DNA of 64,000 bases, from contig OX328106.1 of NCBI GenBank assembly GCA_946811185.2, positions 43,598,311 to 43,662,310 of the forward strand. The letters are read 5' to 3'. The position numbers were made by a program, and so were the translations under genes. The notes beneath the pieces were generated by a model. The model was given only the letters and a program-made list of their open reading frames with translations, did no database searches and was not told where the DNA came from. Below are positions 12,501-24,500 of the stretch, piece by piece (within the stretch, counting starts at the first letter, position 1; each line of letters starts with the position of its first letter). Origin of the DNA: Hippopus hippopus. Taxonomy: Eukaryota > Mollusca > Bivalvia > Cardiida > Cardiidae.

Positions 12501-15500
12501 CTGGTAACCAGCATTTTCTCCTTTTCCCACAATGTTTTCTACCAGATCCAAAACAAAAAAACATCATTTCAGTCACATTTAATTTGTCGTCTGCAAATCC
12601 TTTCAATTTGGACCAGTCTAAAATTTTGTCGTTTGGTAAAGAGTTAAAAGAGTGAATTCCAGGAAAAGTGGAAGAGAGGCCAGTTCACTGCCCTGATAAA
12701 ATCAATAGGAAATGTTATACAAGTGGAAATTCCATCAAATTAGCCAGTTTTTACACACATCGCCAGAAAAGGTTATGTTTTGTCCATTCCATCCGAGACC
12801 AATTTCCATTTGACCGGTCTTCTTCAGTGCTTGATGATTGTTAACAGCCATTCCATTTCTTTTCACATTTTTTTGTGTTGCTGTGTAAATTCTAAACTTT
12901 TCTTTCTTTTGTAATTTCACATTATAATTTCTATATTTTTATTTTCTATTATTGCAAAAAGCAATCATTACATAAGAAAAATAATTCCGTCTGATGCATG
13001 CGGCATCTATAAAGTTAATTTAACTCTTTAACAGATGAAAAAATTTTAGCCTTGTCCAAATTGAGAGCATTTGCAAATGACAAATTAAATGTTACTCAAA
13101 ACATAAAATTTGTCTTTAACCCTTTACCACACGGCAAAATTTAAGACCTATCCAAATTGAAAGCATTTGCAGATGACAATTTCATAGTGGCTCAAATGAT
13201 GCAACTTTCCTTTGATAGGGTAGAAAACTTTGTGGGAAAAGGAGAAAATGCTGGTTACCAGCATTTTCTCCTTTTCCCACAATGTTTTCAAAAGGCCTCT
13301 TTTTTAGGGGCGTCAAAAGGCGTCATTGTGTGGTAAAGGGTTAATAGGATAGAAAACATTGTGGGAAAAGGAGAAAATGCTAGTTAAACTTGTAGCCACA
13401 AAAAGAAAAAGTCATGGCCATGATTAGCTAAGTTGTCACCCTGAGATAATTTTTCTGTTCTCACATGTCCCCTCTTTGCTGCTGTATAACAACATGGTAC
13501 AAAAAAAAAAATGTTTTTGAACATTGCCCTTGTACTTTGAAGGCTGACTCATTTAGCCCACAGGTGCACATGTATTATGTAAATATCTCCCCAAAACAAC
13601 TGACACCGACACACATCATCACAATGTGAACCCACTCACATCAATATGACTTTTAACATCCCCCCAATACAAACATGTTGCTCTGGAAAATATTGTGGAA
13701 AAAGGAGCAATTGCTTGTAATAAGTTATTGCCTCTTCATATCATGTTTTCCATACAATTCACTATGACCCTGGTATATATGAGTTTAACCCTGGAGTGCC
13801 TTTCACCACTTTAGTTGCCTTTGCGGCCAGTAAAGATCAAGATCAGACTGCAAAGAATGTGCAGTCTGATCTTTGATCTACACTGTCCTCTTTGCTGAAA
13901 TATTCTGGACATAAGCAACCTTTGAGCTGCACTTAATTTGGAGACTGAAAATGCCTCTAAAGTTTATTCAGCACACATTTTCTAACGTCAGTTGTACTAG
14001 TTTAAATATGTGTTTGAAAACCTGTTGAGAATAGGCCCAAGCTTAACTTCAATAACTCTTGCAGACAATGGAGATCAAGATCAGACTACATAACACTTGC
14101 ACTTTGATCTAGAACCTACACAGTCTGGTATATTCACTTGATAAATATACATATACCATAAGCCTTGAAATTTGATATAATGTTGATTTGGGAATCTTCT
14201 CAAACTGAGAATATTCATTTCAATTTAAGGATTGGGCACCCTAATGGGATTCATGTAACATTCGTGTAACGTTGCCTTTCATCGCCAAAATCATGCGGAT
14301 TCGGATAAGACTCAGGTAATCCGTAATCGAGGCTGGGACCAGCATCTTTTGGCCGATCGATTTCAGATTTCCAAAGTCTTAGCTGAATCCGTACCTTTTT
14401 TTCGGCGATGAAAGATGGTGTTACACATCTCCCATTAGGGTGCCCTATCCTTAATAGGGTATTGAACATATGATAAGAAAGACCCAAGACTGATGGTAGG
14501 CCACTAGAGAAAGTGGTCACAAATATTCTGGAAAATGGAGTAATTGCTTGTTCTTAAGCAATTACTCTTTTCCAACGGGGTTTCAGAAGCAATCAAAGGC
14601 AAGGGCATATAAAGCTGTATTTGTACCAAAAAAAAAAAACTGACTTTCAACTCTTTGCAAGCCTGGAAAAATGTAGACTTGTCCAAACTGAAAGCTTTTT
14701 CAGACTAAAGTTTTAATGTGGTTCAAGTAATGGGATTTGTCTTTGGTACGGAAGAAAACATTGTGGGAAAAGAAGAAAATGCTGGTAACCAGCATTATCT
14801 CCTTTTCCCACAATGTTTTCAAAAGCTTTCTTTCTAAGGATCATGAAATGTTGGGATTTTGTGGTAAAGGGTTAATTACTGCCAGTGTACCAGTATAAAA
14901 AATGTTTCCTGCAAGATCTACGCATCATTTTACAAGCACTATACATGTACATCTGTAAATTAAGGCAATCCTAAATGTTGACAACTTGACAGCAGTACAA
15001 GTGATACATGGATCTTGCAAAAGAAAGACATCTATGAATAACCTCTGACAACTTCTGAAAATCTACTGTAATTAATATATTAATTACTACAAGCAAGGAA
15101 ACATAAATGTAGATGTACTTTAATCCTTTACCAAAGAATCAGGAGATTTCAACTCTTGAGCTCGAGCCTGAGCCTGGGTAGCGCGGTTTGTACCATACAG
15201 GACTTGAGACCAGGGGGTTGCAGGTTCAAATCACCAACTAGGCCAATTTCTTTTGGAGGATTGATGATAGTCAATGCAACAGAATTACATCCTCTCTAAG
15301 CACTGATCATTGTCTTGATGATGGTTATGTGGGAGAGCAGTCAGTGGCTTTGGAAGAATATTGTGTGAAGTAATTGTAAAAGAAACTCCAGTACAGCACA
15401 GACAGGTGCACTGGCTGCGATGAAATAACTGAAATAACATTGAAAACTGTTAAAAAACAGACAAATTCAACTCTGAGAGAAAAGGCTTTCGAAAAATCCT

Positions 15501-18500
15501 TTTGGGAAAAGGAGAAAATAGTGGTCGCCACCTTTTCATGCCTTTCCAACACTGTTTTCTACCCTTTCCAAAGCTGTGTATCTAACACTTGGGATCATAT
15601 TCACCAACCATTCTCAAATATATTCTTAGTCTAAATCTGGAATTAGAGAGTAATGTGATTTCTCTTTGGCTAAACCATAATGGTTTAGAAACCAGAAGCC
15701 TGGGATTGTGTGGTAAAGGGTTGATACATATACTATATTTACTGCTTAGTCATCACTTTTGGTGACAAGCTGTGCATCAAACCAAGTCTTAGAAGGTCCA
15801 CCTTCTCACGAAGGTCAATCATCCTCCGTCAAGTGTGAACCTTACCAAACAGAATGATTAACCATTTTACCATACAACCCTATATTTAAATAATCCGTGA
15901 GGGAAAAAGCTTTTGAAAACATTGTGGGAAAGGAAAAAATGCTTGTAACAAACATTTTCTCCTTTTTAAAGAATGTCTTCTAGTCTTTTACAGACAAATC
16001 ATATTATTTGAGCCTCACTGATTTTCTGCATACAACTTCCAACTCCGCAAGTCTAAAATTCTGTCGTTTGGTAAAGAGTTAAGGCCCGTCTACACTAGCA
16101 AACTTTTCTTTGCAAACACCATGTTTGCTGATGTTTGCAAACAAAAGTTTGCTAGTGTAGACAAGTCAGCAAGCATCACCAAACAGTGTTTGGTGATGTT
16201 TGGACATGTTCATTTTTGTTTGCTATGTTTGCTGGTGTTTGGTAGTTTTTACATATACTGACCAGTCAGAAGCTGTCTTTTTATCATGTGATGGGTGTAT
16301 CAAATGATCTTCAAACATCACCAAACGTTGTTTGCCATTGTTTGTTGTAGTGTAGACAGCCTACAGACAAAGATCAACGGACATCACCAAACAAAAGTTT
16401 GGTGGTGTTTGCAAACAAATGTTTGCTAGTGAAGACGGCCCTTTAACCTTACAGATAGGTGGAGCATGAGTGTAACATGTATCCAAAGGCCCAAGATTCA
16501 AGATCAGACTTCATAAATGATTCAGTCTGATCCTTAATCTACACAGTATGACAGTCCTCTATGGTGAAATACTGTGGCCAAAAACCAGGCTGGTACGTAA
16601 ATATTAGGTTTTTCATCATCTGGCCAATGGGGTAATGTCCTTATCCCATGACCAGAAAATCCAAGGTTTAACTCTTTACCACACAATCCCGACTTTTAAT
16701 GACCCTGAGACAGAAAGCTTTTGAAAACATTGTGGGAAAAGAAGAAAATGCTGGTAACCAGCATTTTCTTCTTTTCCCACAATGTTTTCTACCCTTCTCA
16801 AAACAAGTTTCAATTTTCAAATCACATTTATTTTGTTGTCTGCAAATGCTTTCAATTTGGACTAGTCTAAAATTTTGTCGTTTGGTAAAGAGTTAAATGA
16901 ATAAAAGAAGGCACACATATAAATTTTGGGGGTCATTTTGAAAGTGTGGGAGTCAAAATTCAAAGAAACAGGAGGTCATGGAAACCCTGTTCAAATATAA
17001 AGATTCTTTCATTTTGTTGTGTGGTAATGAGAAGTTGACCCTTTGCCACACAATCCTGAATATTGTCAACCCCTAACAGAGAAGGTTTTTGAAACACTGT
17101 GGGAAAAGGAGAAAATGCTGGTGACCAGCATTTTTTCCTTTTCCAACAATGTTTTCTACCCTTTCAGAGACAAATTCCACAATTTGAACCATATTTGATA
17201 TGTTGTTTACTTTGGTTTGGACAAGTCCACAGATATGTCATGTGGTAAAGATTTAAGTTCTTGAATTGTAAAGCCCCCGTCACACCAAACTAGTACTTGA
17301 AACGTCTTACCCCGTCCTGACATTATCAGAAAACGAGTTACGATCGGGGTTGAACTTGTAATTTTGGCCTGATTATGCCTGAAGCCCCTGTCTCACGAAA
17401 CCTGTTCTTAGAAAGTCTTACCTCAGTCAACAAAATCGAAAGCGGGCTGCTGTCGGGATAGGACGTGTAATTTCGGTCGGTAAAATGCAAACGCACTGCC
17501 AATTGATGCTCGACTGCACCGTGTCTCTAATAGGACCGAAATACGGCAGTTCCATTTGTAGTACATGTACATCTATCTCGGATGGACGGCAAAAAATTTT
17601 GAGCAGGCTCTAAGTTCTGGGGCACCTTTCCTGTCCTAACCCGTCCATTAAGTTCGTAAACAGATCGTAAAAGGTTGTTAATATGTCTGCTTCGTCCGAA
17701 CACAGTTTAAGTCCGTTTGGTAAAAATTTTAGGAACGGAGTGAGAACGAGTTTGGTGTGACGGGGGTATAAAGTACACCTACAACATACATGTACATGTA
17801 ATTGTATTTTCTGTCCAGCCTAGCTTATTTATCCCACCAGGAAAACACCAGTCCCAATGACAATCATCAGTAACCTATGGGTTTTTATTTCTTTTTCTTT
17901 TTACGCTGTAGAGCAAGATCGGGTATTTCCAAACCATCGGCAATTAATGATCAAGTTTTAAAAAATTGTCATATCCTTCCTAGAGACAATATAGATGTCA
18001 TATAACGTTATCAAGTTTACGGCACATTTCTCTTCTTTGCCATTTTTGTGGCATTTGTCGAAGACAATGCCACTATGAGATCAATAATAAATGTTCAATA
18101 TTGAATTTTGAAGACCATGTATGGCATTTTGTCCAAAACCGAAGGAAGTAAACCCAATTAAACTCAATTTTTCAAGACAAATGAGTTTTTCAATAGCACT
18201 CAGATATATAATTGGAAATGGCGTATTGAAATAAACTGCAAAAGGCTATCGATCATGGAAATACTTCTTTTTGAGAAAAAAATAACTTCACCTCTTCATA
18301 GCCTTCTATTGGCGCAATGATATGAACAAAATTTGTCTTCTGACCGCTTTGCTTCCAGGGTTGTTCGTTCCAAAACCAGTTTGTCCCTGGGCTTGTTCGT
18401 CCCATGATTGCACGCTACTCATTTGATTGTGCATGAATATTTACAGGAAGAAAACTTTAATGTAATGTTGGGAATTAGGTCCTGATGGCCAAAGATATCT

Positions 18501-21500
18501 CAGGTATAAACTTAATTGAATTCAATATATTTACATGGCTTCTCTCTCTACCCATCGTGCATCTTTCCGTCAAGGGACGTTACTCCTGACTCCTCTTGAA
18601 AGATCAAAGGGAGACCACCAATACACAAATAACGCAAACTTAGGCACCAGTAATCTCCCTTTAACCAAAGAGACGTATTAATTTGCTTAGGAGGTTGATT
18701 TTCAAGTTAATATTTAAATAATATTTCTCTTTTTTTCTTTAGCTCACCTGAGCACGAAGTGCTAAGGTGAGGTATTGTGATCGGTCATTGTCCGGCGTCC
18801 ATCTGTCCGTCTGTCCACAATTCCTTTAAACATCTTCTCCTCCTAAACCGCTGGGCCAATCTTGGTGAAATTTGGCAGGGATGTTCCTTGGGTGAAGCTC
18901 TACCAAAGTTGTTCAAGAGATTGAATTCCACCCTTAACTCTGGTTGCTATGGCAACAGAAAGGAAAAAAACAGTAAAATCTTAGAAAATCTTCTTCTCTG
19001 ACATTAAAAGGCGTAGAGCTTTGACATTTGGTATGTAGCATCTCCTAGTAGACCTCTACCAAGTTTGTTCATATGATGCCCCTGGGGTTAAAACTGGCCC
19101 CGCCCCGGGGGTCACAAGTTCGAAAATAGGAACAAAGAAAGAAAACTTTAAAATTCTTCTTCTCTGAAACTGGAAGGCATGGAGCTGTGATATTTGGGAT
19201 CTAGCATCTCCTAGTGGACCTCTACCAATTTTGTTCATATGATGCCCCTGGGGTCAGTACTGGCCCCGCCCCAGGGGTCACAATTTCGAACATAGGAACA
19301 AAGAAGGAAAACTTCTTCTTCCCTAAAACTGGAAGGTGTGGAGCTTTGATATTTGGCATGTAGCAATTCCTAGTGGACCTCTACCAAGTTTGTTCAATGA
19401 TGCCGCTGGGGTCAAAACTGGCCCTGCCCCGGGGGTCACAAGTTCGAACAAAGGAACAAAGAAGGAAAACTTTAAAATTCTTCTTTTCTAAAACTGGAAA
19501 GCATAGAGCTTTGTTATTTGGTATGTAGTGAACCTGTTCTAAGTTTGTTAGCCCACCTGAGCACAAGGTGTTCAGTCAGTTCAAAATTGGGTCACCTGGG
19601 GTCATAAACTAGGTCTCAAGATTAAATTAAACTAATACTTTGTGGGCACTCTAGAGGCCATATTTTTTGCTCAATTGACTTGAAAATTGGTCAGAATGTT
19701 TGTCTTGATGAAATATTGGGTGAGTTTGGAATTGGGTCACCTGGGGTCATGAACTAGGTCACTTGGTAAATTTAAGAAATACCTTGTGGGCACTCTAGAG
19801 GCCACATTTATTGCTGAATTAACTTGAAAACAGTTCAGAATGTTTGTCTTGATAAATGTTTTGACGAGTTCTAAATTGGGTCACATCGGGTGATAAATTA
19901 GGTCACTGGGTCAACTTCAGGAAATTCCTTGTGGACGCTCCAGAGGCCACATTTTAAGCTCAATTGACCAGACAATTGGTCAGAAATTGAATTACGCGCG
20001 TGGAGTGAATTTCGCCTATTGACTCAGGTGAGCGATCCAGGGCCATCATGGCCCTCCTGTTTTCAAATTATTAAATTTACACAGTGGCTTCCTTGACAAA
20101 TGCCACATCAGCGTTCTCAACGCTTTGATTTTAAACTGGGAAGGTTAAAGCCACTGTCAGAAGAAATATCGGTCATTTTCTAAAAATGACAACACCATGG
20201 TTAGAAAATTACCATTTTCTTAATTTTTCAAGAACTTTTGTTATGAGTGTAAAATACACCTTTTTCTCCCAGGGGTCGATATTTGAGGTTCTTTCACATG
20301 TACTATAAACATTAAAACATATAACACTGTGTAAAATAGTCTTACCACGTGGTTGAGTGCTTGAAAAGCATGTTCGGAAAAGCCCTCGCCTAAACTAATA
20401 TGTGAGGGTATTTACGAACTGTAGCTGATTGAATAACTTTGAATTGAATTGGGAATAGAACAGAAGAGATCATTTAATTCTCCCATAAAGGACCCTCACG
20501 GGCATACCTGATCTAATTCCAAATTACATTACAAACGAGAGTAAGACCGTGTATTTCCGAACAGTTAATCAATCATCTCCGTTGTACGGTAATACCCGCT
20601 GATAGACATAACGGTTTGTCATGTCATTTCATACATTGAAATATGCTATTTCTTTAACACTATTAGGAGCCAAATGAACGATGTTCTGCCATTTGAATGC
20701 AAATTTTGTTAAGATTATAGGTTTTTGAGATAACTTTGAAGTAAAGACAATTTTTTGAAAAAATTCGGAATTGTTCGTAAATACCCGATGTGGGTGTTTG
20801 AAAGTGCCGACATGTTTGGTGATGGCCTCTCTTACTTAGAAACTTTAACATAAGGTTACTCGGTAATCGCTGCAGTTTATGTATCGTGAATGGTCCATGA
20901 AGAAACAGCACATTTCAATTTACAGGGTGACATGTATGTCAAACATACGCCAACCTGTGGGTATTATCGAACAACAATGATTATTGCTTAACTGTTCGGA
21001 AATACCCGGTCTCGCTCTAACCCATTACCACAGAACCCTGACTTTTAACAACCCAGGGAAAAAGGGCAACTGAAAACATTTGTGGAACGGAGAAAATACT
21101 TGTAACCAGCATTTTCTCCTTTTCCAACAATGTTTTCTATCCTATCCGGACACATCTTACCATCTGATCAATACATGTATTTAATTTGTGGTCTGCCACA
21201 TGCTTTGGACCAGCCTGTAATTTTTTTTTTTGGTAAAGAGTTGACATCATCTTTTCAGCATTATTTCATAGCAGACAGGCATGCTATCATGCAGTCCATA
21301 AATTCACCAATAATCATTTCCGAGCCACTGTCTGCTTCAGTGAAACAATGTTTGGCGTTAAGAGAGAAATAAATCTTGTCGCAGTGACTTATTGTCAATC
21401 TTCAGAAAAAGCTTTGCGGAACTAAGTGCTGGAAATATGTGTACATGTAACCAATCACATGTTTTATGACCCTGTAGAAGAATGCTTTCTATAACATCTT

Positions 21501-24500
21501 GGGGAAGGAGAAAATACTTGTAACCAGCATTTTCCTTTTTCCCCATAATGATATCTACCCTTTCAAAGACAAAAAAGTTTCAACACCTATGACACATTTA
21601 TTTTGTTGCCTGCAAGTGGTTGCAATTTGGAAAGAGTTTAACTATTTACCACACAATCACCAGTTTGAACCACCCTAAAAAAGAAGGCATTTGAAAACAT
21701 TGTTGGAAAAGGAGAAAATGCTGGCAGCATTTTCTCTTTTTCCCATATTGTTTTCTACCCTATCAAAGACAGAAATCATCATTGGAGCTATACCCAAGTT
21801 GTTGACTGCAAATGCTTTCAATTTAGTTGGGTACAAAATTTCATTGTTTGGTAAAGGATTAATTTTGTTGTCTGCAAGTGGTTTCAATTCGTTAGAGTCT
21901 ACACATTAATACTGTCACCAGGTAAAGAGAAAACTCCCTATCAGAGACCGGTCAAATCCTCAGTTCAATAAATCTGCCATCACCATGTGACAGAACACTA
22001 CCTGATCTAATCATATTCTAGCAGCTTTTTCCTTCAAATTAATTTTTCAACCTTTATCTCCACCTAAACCTAATTAACACTTTACCAGATGAGATGAGAA
22101 AATTTTACATGTGTTGTTCATTTTCAAAGCACATAACAGCCAGGCAACAAAATGAGTGTGTCTCAAATAATGGGATCTGTCCTCAAAAAAATTACATAAA
22201 AATCTTTGTTGGAACATGGTAAATAAAATAAAATTTTAAACTTGCCCATAATTATGGAAAGCTTTTTGAAGATGAAAAGGAATTTAAATTGACACAAAAG
22301 CTGAAACTTCCCTTTGGTTGGGTAGAAAACATTGCAGGAAAGAAAGAAAATGCTGGTTACCAGCATTTTCTCCTTTTCTCATAATGTTTCCAAAAGCGTT
22401 TATCTTGAGGAGTTGTTAAGTCAAGATTCAGTGGTTAAAACCGCAGGTAAAAAATGACTTTGGTTTTGACAACTCAACCTAGGGATGAAATACTGGTCAC
22501 CAGCATTTTCTCCATTGTTTACAATGTTTTCAAAAACTTTATTCACCAGGGTCATTAACAGTTACTTTTCTTTTGTAAAAGGCTTCAACTATTACGGTCA
22601 CAGCAAGAAAACTTAGCATTATGTATAAATGATATACCATACCATAGTCATAGTTCACTAGATCCTATATTACAGACCCAGTCATCATTTCAAAACATCT
22701 ACCTGAGTGGGATACATTGGGTGGATACAATGATTGTGTGGAAAACCAAACAAACTTCTTGATGAGTGTAGTTATTGATTTAGAATAAGACCAAAATAAC
22801 TGCAACTCTGTGGTTCTGCAGACTATCTCAGCAAAGCACAGTGTAGATCAATGATCAGACTGTACGCTGATCTTGATCTACAGTGTCCACAAAGGCAACT
22901 ATAGTCATGAAAGGCACTTTAAGGATTAAGATCTTTTACCCAACAATTCAGTGGTTATAACTCTTTGCCAAGTGACCAAGTTTCAGACTTGCCCAAATTA
23001 AAAGAATTTGCAGAAGACAAATTAAATGTAAGTTAAATGCTGAAATCTGTCCGTATAAGGATACATAATATTGTGGGAAAAGAAGACAATGGTGGTTATT
23101 ATGAGACAAGGTTGGACATGCACTCGGTGCATATTCATTTATCTCTTTGTATTATTATTATAGCTGATAACTATTACAAAAGTAAATGAAGGTCAAGTTG
23201 AATTTTGTCTACTAATATCAGCATTTTCTTCTTTTTCCTACACTTTTTCCAAAAGCTCATTTCATCAGTGTTGCTTAAAGTCGGGATTGTGTGGTAAAGG
23301 GCTAAATTTTAACAATACAAAAGCAGACAGTTTTTAGATACATTGAAAATTTCAGCACCGTTTGGTTTGTTGTGTGCAGATACTTTAACCCTTTAATCAA
23401 ATAATTGAGTTTTTAACGACTCAAGGAAAAAGGCCTTTTGGAAACATCATGGGAAAAGGAGAGGAGAAAATAATGCTAAACAGCATCTCCTTTTCCCACA
23501 ATGTTTTCTTTAATTTCGAAAGCAAACTCAATTATTATGGTAGGATCTAGATAGTCATCTGTAAATGCTTTCAAGTTGGACAAGATAAAAAAATTTGTCG
23601 TCTAGTAAAGAGTCATCCTAAGTTAATACAAAAGCTGACTTCAGACATGCCAATAATTAGTATATGACAAGAATTAACCCTGTACCAAATGATTCCATGT
23701 TTCACAGTAATGGGAAAGAGGGCTTCTGAAAACATCGTCTGAATATTAGAAAAGGCTGGTTACCAACAATTTCTCCTTTTCAGAATTCCCTAGGATATTT
23801 TCTTGCCTTTTACAGACAAAGTCATAATTTGGGGAACATTTAATTTGTCACTTGCAGATGCTTTCAGTTTTGACAAGTCTAAAGATCTTTTTGTCTGGTA
23901 AAGAGTTAATGAGAATCATTAGATGGAAAAAAATACCATGACAAAATGCCATTCACATTTTCTTTCAGGTTAACTCTTTACCAGACGACAAAATTCCAGA
24001 TTGGTCCAAACAGAAACCATTTGCAGACGACAAATTGAAGGTAACACAATTGACAAAATTTGTCCTTGATTGGGTAGAAAAAATTGTGGGAAAAAAAGAA
24101 AATGCTGGTTACCAGCATTTTCTTCTTTTCCAACATATTTTCAAAACTTTTCTTTCTTGGGGTCGTCAAAAGTCAGCATTGCGCGGTAAAGGGTTAAAAG
24201 ACAAAAATATTGCAACACTGCTTCTAAGCCATAACATGTCTGCAGATCAAACATTGTAAAGTGAGATCAGGGTGCATTTTTGCATGTTTTATGTAGTCTA
24301 AGCCTCGCTATTTGTAATCTTCATTATTCTGCATTGTAACTAAACTATATTGTTTTACATGCCACTGTATTAACCCTTTACCAAACGACAAAATTTCAGA
24401 CTTGTCCAAATTGATAGCATTTTGCAGACAATAAAATAAATGTAACTGAAAAATTGAAACTTCTTTTAGGAAGAGTAGAAAACATTGTGGGAAAAGGAGA

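Noticed and set aside
11977..12646. CRISPR-like array of regularly spaced palindromes
   Set aside because: Spacing equals whole MITE units with their own TIRs; no short repeat/unique spacer pattern, and the genome is animal-like.
18777..19566. Short frames inside the 18.7-20.1 kb element
   Set aside because: They repeat with the 165-bp tandem unit and are not coding.
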